Positions 7,401-13,867 of a stretch of DNA of 16,526 nucleotides are shown one piece after another (positions within the stretch are counted from its first letter, which is position 1; each line of letters begins with the position of its first letter). The DNA lies in contig CAYLUN010000110.1 of NCBI GenBank assembly GCA_964386865.1, forward strand, positions 1 through 16,526, given 5' to 3'. Made by a program: the position numbers and the translations under genes. The DNA comes from CAYLUN01 sp964386865 (GTDB lineage: Bacteria > Verrucomicrobiota > Kiritimatiellia > RFP12 > UBA1067). The notes under the pieces are model-generated. The model made no database searches. It worked only from the letters and a program-made list of their open reading frames with translations, and was not told the DNA's origin.

Positions 7401-7844
7401 CAGTTCAACCGCAGCGTGAGCTGGGTGGACAGCTACGTGATCGCGCTGGGACGCGCCAAGTCCAAGAAGGCGCTGCCGGTGTTGCTTGAGAAGGCGTGTG
7501 GGCTCACGGTGACGAACGAGTTTTCGCACTTCCGCGCGGTGGCGATGGCGCTGGAGTCGATCGGCGACACGTCGGCCGCGCCGGTGCTGGGCGCGCTGCT
7601 CGCCAAGGAGGGCGTGGGCGGCTACGCGATCACGATGGGGCCGGAACTGCCGGTTGTGCCCAACTACTCGAACGAAGAGGGCAACAAAGAGCGGACGGCG
7701 ACCCTGCGCGAGCTGGCGGTGGCGCGCGCCCTGTACCGGCTCGGCGACTTCGAGGGCCGCGGCGAAAAGGTGCTGCGCGCCTACGCCGCGGACCCGCGCG
7801 GCGCGTATGCCACGCACGCCAAGCTGGTGCTGGGGGGGAAGTAG
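4419..7844 (+). CDS. Secreted two-module FAD-dependent oxidoreductase with discoidin-like insert and helical-repeat tail
   Basis: This 1141-residue exported protein starts with a signal peptide (about 1-23; cleavage near AWA, or lipidation at LLAC if it is a lipoprotein). The first dinucleotide-binding fold begins VDVVVVGGSSGAVAAA (38-53). It is interrupted by an F5/8-type-C-like beta-sandwich (about 134-247, with DKWQDATDES and YLRVAA) and resumes to VVIDATERG (315-323). That module closes with an ADLSRQAAE helix region near 472-481. A second Rossmann motif, DVVVAGAGTGGGPAGIAAA, starts at 559. Its C-terminal FAD segment, from GLIVVGLGISAHRDA to GYAAGVAAA, lies at about 834-869. The rest (about 915-1141) is helical and resembles HEAT repeats. 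FAD_oxidored-family enzymes of this kind are common in PVC and Bacteroidetes polysaccharide loci; the substrate is unknown. The stop codon directly abuts that of the convergent gene. Confidence 0.88.
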   Translation: MTKMIRVCLCASVLLACCGAWAAGVVEAEKTLPLVQEVDVVVVGGSSGAVAAACKAAEAGAKVFLVAPRPYLGEDMAGKLQLRIGADEDTRCALQKRMFTGKETRPPSLPFTYTANTKADRKHDDRGYAALCDDKWQDATDESVQFNQDVEHTLDLGAVVEITQVVASVFHRDGADGFCTAEVAVQGSADGKAWQPLGAVRERVQGESHECASLTVPVQAKARYLRVAAKKDPVCARQLLGELYVYSPNTTAAAKQADETTPLKVKRTLDDALLKAKVPFLTGALATEPLVDASGALSGVVIANRSGRQAVKAKVVIDATERGMLARVAGAEATAFPAGTYTFRRVVVGGEAPRAEGVRVKELFGLYNSRVTGIKPQKGQPEMIQGRMYACEIDLQMKDGSMRAFAEAEQKARDLTFVPTQLESADSLSLVPPDHFKCQASSQAPWQGVDALNLKVFRPTGTDHLFVLSSLADLSRQAAEQLMKPGNLMGLGERLGAEAAAAAARRPAVGDVRVRGNVTAPRASVAVGEHTLGLPGYLCNASGTVRAETRDLPVLAECDVVVAGAGTGGGPAGIAAARKGAKTIVCEYIWQMGGVQTDGLIGVYYWGNRVGFTSEIDAGVKQTGAVFSQCKSEWYRKENRKAGAEIWYGTMVNGVIVENNRLTGVVVLTPYGERGVIRCKAAIDATGNSELAALAGEETEFITSAELALQGVGQTPRNMGASYTNTDFGFLDDTDAADLCFFALRSRLSMRASVWDQAQVINSRERRRLKGVVYISPLDVVNERTYPDVVVQPFSNFDSHGHTVHEQFFIEDPGHKGMKVNLPYRSMLPKRLDGLIVVGLGISAHRDAMPILRMQPDVQNQGYAAGVAAAMAVQAGVTVRNVDMRALQRHLIDMKILPEEVLSMTDSFPLPEAKFVEAAASITNAYKGLGVVLADYGRSVPLLKAAFKKAVREEDRLKYAHVLGMMGQADGEELLIQKVAGMDWDKGWNFRGMGQFNRSVSWVDSYVIALGRAKSKKALPVLLEKACGLTVTNEFSHFRAVAMALESIGDTSAAPVLGALLAKEGVGGYAITMGPELPVVPNYSNEEGNKERTATLRELAVARALYRLGDFEGRGEKVLRAYAADPRGAYATHAKLVLGGK

Positions 7845-8807
7845 CTACTTCTTGTCCAGCGTGAAGATCTCGCGCCAGGTGATGGCGTTGTCGGCGGTGA
7901 GCGCCACGGCGAGCGGGTGCTCGCCGTCGAAGTGGAGGGTTGTCCACCAGACGGCGGTGACCGAGCCTACTTGCGAGGCGGCGCCCGGGTCTTTCACGCG
8001 CTGTGTGGCGCAGAGCACGTAGTCGCCGGCCGAGGGGAGCTGGACGTGGAAGGTCAGGCCGTCGGTGATGGCCTGCGAACGGATGCGGAAGGCCTGTGCG
8101 AGGGCCTTCTCGAGGAAGACCATGGCGCTCAGTTCGGCTCCTTTCGTCGCGTTCTGCTTGTCGCGCCGCGACGTTTTGACCACCGGCGTGAAGCTGTTGC
8201 CCGTGATGTTGTTGTGTACGCGCGGCACGTTCATCATTTCGGCCGAGGCGGTGTCGGCGTCGACACGGTTGGCGAGGTTCACATACTTGCCGCGCAGGTC
8301 GTAGAGCTCCCGGATGACCGGCTGGCTCAAGGGGGCGACGCCGATCATGGGCAGCTGGGCGATGCGGTTGGGGTGCGAGACCGAGACGACGAGCCGGGGC
8401 GGCACGCGCAGGACGGACATGAACGTGTTGCCGATGACGAGGGGCGCGCCGTTGGTCGCGGTGAAGGGGCCGTACGCGGCGTTGGTGTCGGCAGCGGGGT
8501 GGAGCGTGAAGCGCAGGCCGTGGTCCACAAGGCGCAGCGTATAGGGGGTCTGTTTGGAGCCCACGGCCGCGCCGTCGGCGAGCGCGTAGGGGCCAGAGCG
8601 GCCGCTGGTGCCAATGTTCAGAAAAAACTGCGCGGGCGACTGGCGAACCGCCAACTCGTTCATCAGCAGTTCGCGGCCGACCCGGATGGGCTCGGGCACC
8701 TGCACGTAGAGCCCGTCGTCGTAAACGCCCGCGCCGTTCGGGCCGATGTTGAACGACTGCGCGAGGGCGGCACAGGCGGATAGGGAAAGCAGGATGGCGG
8801 TTTTCAT
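7845..8807 (-). CDS. Secreted protein of unknown function
   Basis: This 320-residue protein has a clear signal peptide (MKTAILLSLSACAALA, cleavage before Q17). The mature part looks beta-rich, with many Val/Leu/Gly/Asn residues. A basic, Asn-rich middle region (NRVDADTASAEMM to TSRRDKQN) precedes a helix-like LEKALAQAFRIRSQ. A beta-rich C-terminal section includes YVLCATQRVKD and VWWTTLHFDGEHP. I do not recognise the family. The ATG at 8807 has GGAG nine bases upstream; a TTG at 8822 is rejected. It lies 70 bases after the glycoside hydrolase on the same strand and is probably cotranscribed with it, so a role in glycan binding or degradation is plausible. Its TAG stop touches the stop codon of the convergent FAD gene. 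Confidence 0.8.
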   Translation of the reverse strand: MKTAILLSLSACAALAQSFNIGPNGAGVYDDGLYVQVPEPIRVGRELLMNELAVRQSPAQFFLNIGTSGRSGPYALADGAAVGSKQTPYTLRLVDHGLRFTLHPAADTNAAYGPFTATNGAPLVIGNTFMSVLRVPPRLVVSVSHPNRIAQLPMIGVAPLSQPVIRELYDLRGKYVNLANRVDADTASAEMMNVPRVHNNITGNSFTPVVKTSRRDKQNATKGAELSAMVFLEKALAQAFRIRSQAITDGLTFHVQLPSAGDYVLCATQRVKDPGAASQVGSVTAVWWTTLHFDGEHPLAVALTADNAITWREIFTLDKK

Positions 8808-8853
8808 CTCCACGATCTCCAATGTGTGCCGAAGCGTGTTGTCGTTCGTAGTG

Positions 8854-8867
8854 GCGCCGTGAGGCGC
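8854..8867. other. Small hairpin between the glycosidase and the unknown secreted protein
   Basis: GCGCC (8854-8858) pairs with GGCGC (8863-8867) around a GTGA loop in the 70-base spacer of the minus-strand pair. It has no T-run, so it is not a convincing terminator. It might process or attenuate the message between the two genes, but the stem is short. Confidence 0.3.
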
Positions 8868-8877
8868 TTCCTATCTG

Positions 8878-11184
8878 TCACTTCTTTGAGACAGGCGTCA
8901 GCAGGTTGACCTTGAAGGCGCAGTCGGAGCGGAAGTGGGGCAGGGGAATGGGGAGCTGGCTGTCCTTGGTGCGGGCGTCGAAGCGGCGGATGGCCTTGCC
9001 TGTTTCGGTGTCGAAGATCTCGACCCGGTAGATGCCGGGGGTGAAGCCGTCGAGGGTGGCGGTCAAGCCGCTGGCCTCAGGCGCGGGCGAACCGGCGCGG
9101 GCGAAGCGAGCGGGGTAGACGTAGCCGCGGGCGCGCTCGGGCGAGGCGGTGGCCACGGCGTCGAAGCGTTTGAGGAGCGTCGGGTCGCCGCCTTCGGGGA
9201 CGGTCAAGGCGACGGGGACGCGCTTGGAGGCGATGTCGCGCGGGTCGACGTTCTCCATGAACCGCTTGACCGCGGTGTAACGGCTGTAGAGGTCGTTCTC
9301 GTCGACCACTTGCCACCACCAGAACATGGGGATGCCGGCGAGCGGGACGCAGGCGCCGGACCAGAGGGCGGCGTGCTGCTCGATCATCAGGTGCTCGCGG
9401 CCGGCGGCCATGGGGGAGCCGCCGAACTCGGTAATGAGAATCGGCTTGTTGTAGGGCAGGCCCGCGTCGGCGGTGGCGGCCGTGAGGTCGATGATGCGCT
9501 CCGGCTGGCCGTGGTGGTAGGCGTCGAGCGGGTTGAAGTCCATTTCGGGCATGTTACAGAGCGCGGGGTTAAGGAACTTGTAGTCGTTTGAGATATGGGC
9601 GGAGACGAGGTGGCCATAGGGGTCGGTCGCCTTAAAGTACGCGCCGAGGACGCGGCACCACTCGACGACCTCGGGGACGAAATGGGTTCTGTGGTGGGTC
9701 TCGTGGCCGGTCAGGTTGAGCTCGCTGCACAGCTCGTAGCCGAAGATCATGGGCGCCCAGCCCCAGCGCGCTTGCGTGTAGCGGCAGAAGCGCCGCTGCA
9801 TCTCGACCGCCCGCGCGTCACTGAAGAACTCGAGCGGCATGGTCAGCCAGCCGCCGGGCGTCTTCTGGTTGTAGGGGTGCAGGTGCCACTCGGGATCGCA
9901 CCAGGTGCTGATGCGGCCGTGGTAGTTGAGCACGAGGTTGAGGTAGATGCGGTGCTGGCGGGCGAGGTCCAGCACGCGGTCCAGCTCCCACGCGTTACCC
10001 ATGTGGTAGTCGTTGGCGCCGTGGTAGCCGCTGACGCCCTCCGTCCACTCGAGGCCCAGCGACCAGGCGCTCATCCAGACCTCGGCGAGGTTCTCTCCCG
10101 CGTCCTGCATGCGCTTGAAGTAGCGGCGGTAGGCGGTGGAGCCCTCCTCCTTGCGGAAGACCCAGGGGAACTTATCGTCCATGCGCGAGTCGGTCGCGGA
10201 GCGCACATTGTGGCCGATCGGGTAGAAGAGCGAGCCGTCGTCCAGCTCGAAATAGCGGCGGTCCTTCTGCGAGACGCGCACGAAGCGCAGGGCGTCGTCG
10301 GCGGCGGGCGCGGCCGTGAAGCGCAGGGCGTCGACGACCTGCGTCGCGCCGAGGGCGTCGCGGGCGTAGAGCGTGACCGCATAGTCGCCGGGCGTCCTGG
10401 GGCAGTAGCGGATACGCCACTCGGGCGAGCCGTCCGGCTCCACGGGCTGGCCGAGCTCGTCTTCGAGGCGGTAGTGCGGCTGGTAGTAGAAGGCGTGGAT
10501 CGTGTTGGTGGCGCCGGCGGGAGTCACGATGCGGGCGCCCGCGTCGATCTGCGTCGGGTCGAAGGGGTTCGCGTAGCGGTCGGGCAGCTCGAAGCGCGCC
10601 TCGTAGAGCGCGAGCGCTTGCGCGGCGCGGGTCACGGCGCCAATTTTGGTGATGGCGGGCGGGGCGGCGGCGGGGCGGGTCTCGAGGGTTGCCGACACGA
10701 GGACGCACTTTCCGGTGAACGCTGCGTCTGCGAACACGCGAAGGCCGACGGACTGCGGGCTGAGGCGCACCCGGTGGTGCCAGGCGAGTGAGTGGCCGGG
10801 CGCCTGCCAGCCGGCCGCGCCGGGCTCGAAGGGGATCACGAGCGTATTGGTGGCTCCGGCGGACAGGTGGGCGGGCATCAGGTACTGGTGCCAGTAGTCG
10901 TCGCGGTCTTTGAGCCAGACGAGGCCGCCTGAGTACGCGGGAGCGCCTGCGGGCCAGACCAGCGTGAGGTGCAGAGCCGCGCTGTCGAGCCAGTTGGTCG
11001 CGTGGGGCGCAGCAAGGGTGAAGTTGACTTCGCCAGGGAAGTCGAGCGAAGCCTCGTGCGGCAGCGGCACAGGGGCCGGCGCGCCGGCGGGCGACACGGC
11101 AAGCGGCAGCAGGTCGGCGTGCGCGGCGGTTGCGGAGAGGGCGCACAGGAGGCAAGCTGTTCGGAAAGAGGGCAACACATGCAT
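8878..11184 (-). CDS. Secreted DUF5060/apiosidase-like glycoside hydrolase
   Basis: This 768-residue exported enzyme has a signal peptide (1-23, ending AAHA-D). An N-terminal beta-sandwich (about 45-170) resembles a carbohydrate-binding module. A DUF5060-type domain follows (about 192-292, with LYEARFELPDRYANPFDP near its start). A (beta/alpha)8 barrel spans about 300-650, and a small beta domain typical of the tail of such hydrolases spans 700-768. The clan GH-A catalytic acids are probably E488 in YELCSELN (strand 4) and the nucleophile E586 in LITEFGGS (strand 7). The acid/base glutamate is preceded by Ser rather than the usual Asn. Aromatic FWWWQ (621-625) probably lines the active site. 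The substrate cannot be assigned. The ATG at 11184 follows a good promoter; the longer frame to 11406 would precede the signal peptide and is rejected. Confidence 0.85.
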   Translation of the reverse strand: MHVLPSFRTACLLCALSATAAHADLLPLAVSPAGAPAPVPLPHEASLDFPGEVNFTLAAPHATNWLDSAALHLTLVWPAGAPAYSGGLVWLKDRDDYWHQYLMPAHLSAGATNTLVIPFEPGAAGWQAPGHSLAWHHRVRLSPQSVGLRVFADAAFTGKCVLVSATLETRPAAAPPAITKIGAVTRAAQALALYEARFELPDRYANPFDPTQIDAGARIVTPAGATNTIHAFYYQPHYRLEDELGQPVEPDGSPEWRIRYCPRTPGDYAVTLYARDALGATQVVDALRFTAAPAADDALRFVRVSQKDRRYFELDDGSLFYPIGHNVRSATDSRMDDKFPWVFRKEEGSTAYRRYFKRMQDAGENLAEVWMSAWSLGLEWTEGVSGYHGANDYHMGNAWELDRVLDLARQHRIYLNLVLNYHGRISTWCDPEWHLHPYNQKTPGGWLTMPLEFFSDARAVEMQRRFCRYTQARWGWAPMIFGYELCSELNLTGHETHHRTHFVPEVVEWCRVLGAYFKATDPYGHLVSAHISNDYKFLNPALCNMPEMDFNPLDAYHHGQPERIIDLTAATADAGLPYNKPILITEFGGSPMAAGREHLMIEQHAALWSGACVPLAGIPMFWWWQVVDENDLYSRYTAVKRFMENVDPRDIASKRVPVALTVPEGGDPTLLKRFDAVATASPERARGYVYPARFARAGSPAPEASGLTATLDGFTPGIYRVEIFDTETGKAIRRFDARTKDSQLPIPLPHFRSDCAFKVNLLTPVSKK

Positions 11185-11191
11185 GGCGCAT

Positions 11192-11220
11192 ACAATATAG
11201 CAATCGCTATGCCAGTTCAA
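11192..11220 (-). promoter_or_regulatory. Promoter of the glycoside hydrolase gene
   Basis: On the minus strand TTGAAC (11215-11220) is followed by a 17-base spacer and TATTGT (11192-11197). An alternative TATATT is at 11194-11199 with a 15-base spacer. Initiation about seven bases on falls at or next to the ATG at 11184, and there is no Shine-Dalgarno sequence, so the message is probably leaderless. Confidence 0.65.
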
Positions 11221-11284
11221 GGGCGCAGGGCAATCGGGTCGCAGCGGGTGGGCGTGGACCGTGCGTTTCAGGTGAACGTTGGGC

Positions 11285-11297
11285 TTAAATTCCGACC
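11285..11297. repeat. Dispersed 13-base word shared with the spacer at 691-703
   Basis: TTAAATTCCGACC occurs exactly here and at 691-703, where it leads into the heptamer array. Both copies are intergenic and about 10.6 kb apart in the same orientation. Here no tandem array follows. It may be the boundary of a dispersed spacer repeat, of which this copy is a remnant or an unexpanded version. Confidence 0.5.
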
Positions 11298-11351
11298 ACG
11301 GTCGCAGGCGCGCGAGGGTGTACGGATGGCGAAGGAGGAGCGGACTGCGGC

Positions 11352-11380
11352 TTGTTCTGTGCGCTGAGACGGCGTATACT
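11352..11380 (+). promoter_or_regulatory. Sigma70-like promoter of the zinc-ribbon gene
   Basis: TTGTTC (11352-11357), a 17-base spacer and TATACT (11375-11380) make a good housekeeping promoter. Expected initiation near 11387 gives a leader of about 24 bases containing GGAGAGG (11391-11397), which lies 13 bases before the ATG. Confidence 0.7.
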
Positions 11381-11410
11381 GGCCTCAACTGGAGAGGTTT
11401 CCACACGACT

Positions 11411-11749
11411 ATGAAGAAGTGCCCCTTTTGCGCGGAGGAGATTCAGGACGCGGCCATCAAGTGCAAGCACTGCGGCGAGTTTCTGGAGGGTTACCAGCGG
11501 CCGCCGATGACGCCCGGCGCGGCCGGGCCCGTCCTTCCGTGGTATTACCGCACGCCCTTTGTCGTTCTGATGCTGGCGAGCGTCGGCCCGTTCGCGCTGC
11601 CGCTGGTGTGGTTCCGGCCCCGCTTGAGCATGGCTTGGAAGGTGTCGCTTTCGGTCGGTGTGCTGGTGCTGACCTGGCTGCTCACCGTGGCGTGCGCGAA
11701 GTCGCTGCAGAGCATTCAGGAGATGTATCGCATGTTGGGGGTGATGTGA
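11411..11749 (+). CDS. Small zinc-ribbon membrane protein
   Basis: This 112-residue protein opens with a compact zinc ribbon. The cysteine pairs are C4-x2-C7 and C18-x2-C21, within CPFCAEEIQDAAIKCKHC (4-21). A Pro/Gly-rich linker follows, then two hydrophobic segments at about 46-67 and 74-95, placing the ribbon on the cytoplasmic side of a helical hairpin. Proteins of this layout are widespread and mostly of unknown role. The ATG at 11411 puts the ribbon at the very N-terminus, which is typical. The longer frame to 11279 runs through the promoter and is rejected. It lies 108 bases before etfB, which has its own probable promoter, so a functional tie is not implied. Confidence 0.85.
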   Translation: MKKCPFCAEEIQDAAIKCKHCGEFLEGYQRPPMTPGAAGPVLPWYYRTPFVVLMLASVGPFALPLVWFRPRLSMAWKVSLSVGVLVLTWLLTVACAKSLQSIQEMYRMLGVM

Positions 11750-11791
11750 AAAATAGAACCAAATGGTTGACATGACGGCGGGGTGGATTTC

Positions 11792-11800
11792 TGGTTTAAT
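11792..11800 (+). promoter_or_regulatory. Probable extended -10 promoter of the etf operon
   Basis: TG-G-TTTAAT (11792-11800) is an extended -10 element. A perfect TTGACA lies at 11767-11772, but the 22-base spacer is too long for normal use, so the extended -10 may act alone or with another factor. Initiation near 11807 gives a leader of about 51 bases ending in GGGGGAG (11847-11853), four bases before the etfB ATG. Confidence 0.45.
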
Positions 11801-11857
11801 GATGCCGTTCAAGTGGGTGATAGGCGCACGGCTGAGCGAAGAGAACGGGGGAGAACC

Positions 11858-12649
11858 ATGCATGTTATCGTCTGCATCAAGCAGGTTCCGGATACGGCGA
11901 ACGTCCGTATCAACCCGGAGACCAACACGTTGATGCGGGAGGGGGTTGAGAGCATCATGAACCCCTTCGACGAGTATGCGCTGGAGGAGGCGCTGCGGCT
12001 CAAGGACGCGCACGGGGCGCGCGTCACGGTCATCTCCATGGGGCCGCCGCAGGCGGACGTGGTGCTGCGCGAGGCCCTGGCCCGCGGCGCGGACGACGGG
12101 GTGCTGCTGACGGACCGCGCCTTCGCGGGCGCCGACACGCTGGCCACCTCGTACGCGCTCACGCTGGCCATCAAGCGGATCAACGCCAAGCCCGATCTCG
12201 TCCTGTTCGGCAAGCAGGCCATCGACGGCGACACGGCGCAGGTCGGCCCGGGCGTCTCGGAGTTCCTCGACTGCGCGCTGGTGACCTACGTGAAGTCGAT
12301 TCGAATTTCGGGCGACACCTTCACGGCCGAGACGCAGATGGATGAGGGCGTCGACGTGATCGAGGGCAAGATGCCGGCCGTGATGACCGTCGTCAAAGAG
12401 GCCTCCACGCCGCGCTTCGCCAGCTTGAGCGGCTGGATGGGCGCCAAGGGAGCGGCGATTCCTCGCTGGGGGGCGCAGGACGTCGGCGCGTCGCCCGAGG
12501 CGTGCGGCCTGAGTGGGTCGCCCACAAAAGTGGTGAAGATTTTCGCCCCGCCCACCAAGTCCGGAGGCACGCGCATGGACGGGCGCGAGGAGCCGTCCGC
12601 GGCGGTTGAAGCGATCCTGAAGGTTCTGCGAGAGAAGGGTGTTGCGTAA
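11858..12649 (+). CDS. etfB: Electron transfer flavoprotein, beta subunit
   Basis: This 263-residue protein is the small subunit of the cytoplasmic EtfAB heterodimer. It carries the expected signatures: VIVCIKQVPDT at the N-terminus, NPFDEYALEEA (35-45), GADTLATSYAL (91-101) and GKQAIDGDTAQVGP (118-131), the nucleotide-binding loop that holds AMP in classical ETFs or a second FAD in bifurcating ones. The ATG at 11858 follows a Shine-Dalgarno sequence and gives the canonical start. An in-frame GTG at 11783 would add 25 atypical residues. Its stop is three bases before etfA. The presence of AMP versus FAD, and hence bifurcation, cannot be read safely by eye. Confidence 0.95.
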   Translation: MHVIVCIKQVPDTANVRINPETNTLMREGVESIMNPFDEYALEEALRLKDAHGARVTVISMGPPQADVVLREALARGADDGVLLTDRAFAGADTLATSYALTLAIKRINAKPDLVLFGKQAIDGDTAQVGPGVSEFLDCALVTYVKSIRISGDTFTAETQMDEGVDVIEGKMPAVMTVVKEASTPRFASLSGWMGAKGAAIPRWGAQDVGASPEACGLSGSPTKVVKIFAPPTKSGGTRMDGREEPSAAVEAILKVLREKGVA

Positions 12650-12652
12650 GCC

Positions 12653-13846
12653 ATGGCAGACACGCCGATCATCATTGATCCCGCGAAGTGCAAGGGGTGC
12701 AAGAAGTGCATCACCGCCTGCCCCTTTGACGCGCTGTACATGGAGGGCAAGCTCGCGGTGCTGAAGCCGGACGAGTGCCGCGCCTGCAACGCGTGCATCA
12801 AGGCGTGCCCGTTCAAGGCGATCGACGCCGCGGCCGACACTGCGGTCAAAGCTCCCAACCTGGCCGATTTCTCCGGCGTGTGGGTTTTCGCGGAGCAGCA
12901 CCGCGGACAGGTTCAGGAGGTCGCGTACGAGCTGCTCTCCTCGGGGCGCCGGCTGGCGAACGACCGCGGCTGCCCGCTGTCGGCGGTCGTGCTCGGGCAC
13001 CGCATCACAGACTCGGCGTCACACCTGATCGCCGCGGGCGCCGACAGCGTGTACATCGTGGATCAGCCCGAACTGGCGGAGTACGAAGCGAACGTCTACG
13101 CAGACGCCCTGAGCCAGCTCATCGCCAGGCATAAGCCGGAGGTCGTTCTGGCTGGCGCGACGGCGATCGGACGCGCGTTCTTCGCCAAGGCGGCCGTGCG
13201 GTCGCGCACGGGGCTGACGGCGGACTGCACGGCGCTATCCATCGACCGGCAGACGAGGCTGCTGCACCAGACGCGGCCCGCGTTTGGCGGCAACATCATG
13301 GCCACGATCATCACGCCCAACCACCGGCCGCAGATGGCGACCGTGCGGCCCAAGGTGTTCAAGATGGCGCCGCCCGACGCGAAGCGCACGGGCGCGACGC
13401 TGGTCGAGGCGCTCCGGCTCGCGGCGGCGGGCACGCGGATCGTGAGGGCGGAGCGCAACGCGTCGCACGTGAACATCGCCGAGGCCGAGGTCATCGTGGC
13501 CGGCGGGCGCGGGCTGAAGAAAGCCGAGAACTTGGCGCAGCTCGCGCGTCTGGCCGACTTGCTCGGCGGCGTGGTGGGCGTGTCGCGCGCCTGCGTCGAC
13601 GCGGGCTGGATCCCGGCGTCCCATCAGGTCGGACAGACCGGCAAGACGGTGTGCCCGAAGATCTACCTCGCGTTTGGCATCTCCGGCGCGATCCAGCATC
13701 TGGAGGGCATGCGCGCCTCCGACACGATCATCGCGGTGAATTCGGACCCGAACGCGCCGATCTTCGGCGTGGCGGACTTGGGCATCGTGGGCGACCTCTT
13801 CGAGATCGTGCCCCTCATGATCGAGGCTCTGGAGTCGGCAAAATAG
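12653..13846 (+). CDS. etfA: Electron transfer flavoprotein, alpha subunit with N-terminal ferredoxin domain
   Basis: This 397-residue protein is about 70 residues longer than a classical EtfA because of an N-terminal 2[4Fe-4S] ferredoxin domain. The two motifs are C13-x2-C16-x2-C19-x3-C23-P and C42-x2-C45-x2-C48-x3-C52-P. The EtfA body follows: an N-terminal alpha/beta domain from about 75, VIVAGGRGLKKAENL (280-294), then the FAD-binding segment SHQVGQTGKTVCPKIYLAFG (323-342). It ends with NSDPNAPIF and ADLGIVGDLFEIVP (363-387). Ferredoxin-fused EtfA is known from anaerobes, for example caffeyl-CoA reductase CarE and lactate dehydrogenase ETFs. It suggests electron exchange with iron-sulfur partners. 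The gene sits between etfB (3-base gap) and the quinone oxidoreductase (21-base gap), clearly one operon. Confidence 0.95.
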   Translation: MADTPIIIDPAKCKGCKKCITACPFDALYMEGKLAVLKPDECRACNACIKACPFKAIDAAADTAVKAPNLADFSGVWVFAEQHRGQVQEVAYELLSSGRRLANDRGCPLSAVVLGHRITDSASHLIAAGADSVYIVDQPELAEYEANVYADALSQLIARHKPEVVLAGATAIGRAFFAKAAVRSRTGLTADCTALSIDRQTRLLHQTRPAFGGNIMATIITPNHRPQMATVRPKVFKMAPPDAKRTGATLVEALRLAAAGTRIVRAERNASHVNIAEAEVIVAGGRGLKKAENLAQLARLADLLGGVVGVSRACVDAGWIPASHQVGQTGKTVCPKIYLAFGISGAIQHLEGMRASDTIIAVNSDPNAPIFGVADLGIVGDLFEIVPLMIEALESAK

Positions 13847-13867
13847 GTTTTTGGGGAAACGGCTGTC

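Noticed and set aside
3276..7817. A 1513-codon open frame on the minus strand, opposite the glycosyltransferase and FAD genes
   Set aside because: It is rich in Arg, His and Ala, has no recognisable domain, runs across two real genes and a promoter region, and is explained by GC-rich third positions of the plus-strand codons.
7917..8783. A 288-codon plus-strand frame opposite the unknown secreted protein
   Set aside because: The minus-strand frame has a clean signal peptide and a ribosome-binding site; the plus frame has neither and looks compositional.
9595..10791. A 398-codon plus-strand frame opposite the glycosidase
   Set aside because: Val/Glu/Ala/Arg-rich with no motif, while the minus strand has catalytic residues and domain order; a shadow frame.
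11185..11406. N-terminal extension of the glycosidase frame up to 11406
   Set aside because: It would put 74 residues before an evident signal peptide and cover both the glycosidase and zinc-ribbon promoters.
11767..11772. TTGACA as the -35 of the etf promoter
   Set aside because: The distance to TTTAAT is 22 bases, too long for a standard sigma70 promoter, and no good -10 lies 16-18 bases away.
11285..13000. A 571-codon minus-strand frame crossing the zinc-ribbon gene, etf promoter and etfB
   Set aside because: It crosses three clear plus-strand features and has the Arg/His/Ala-rich composition of an antisense shadow.
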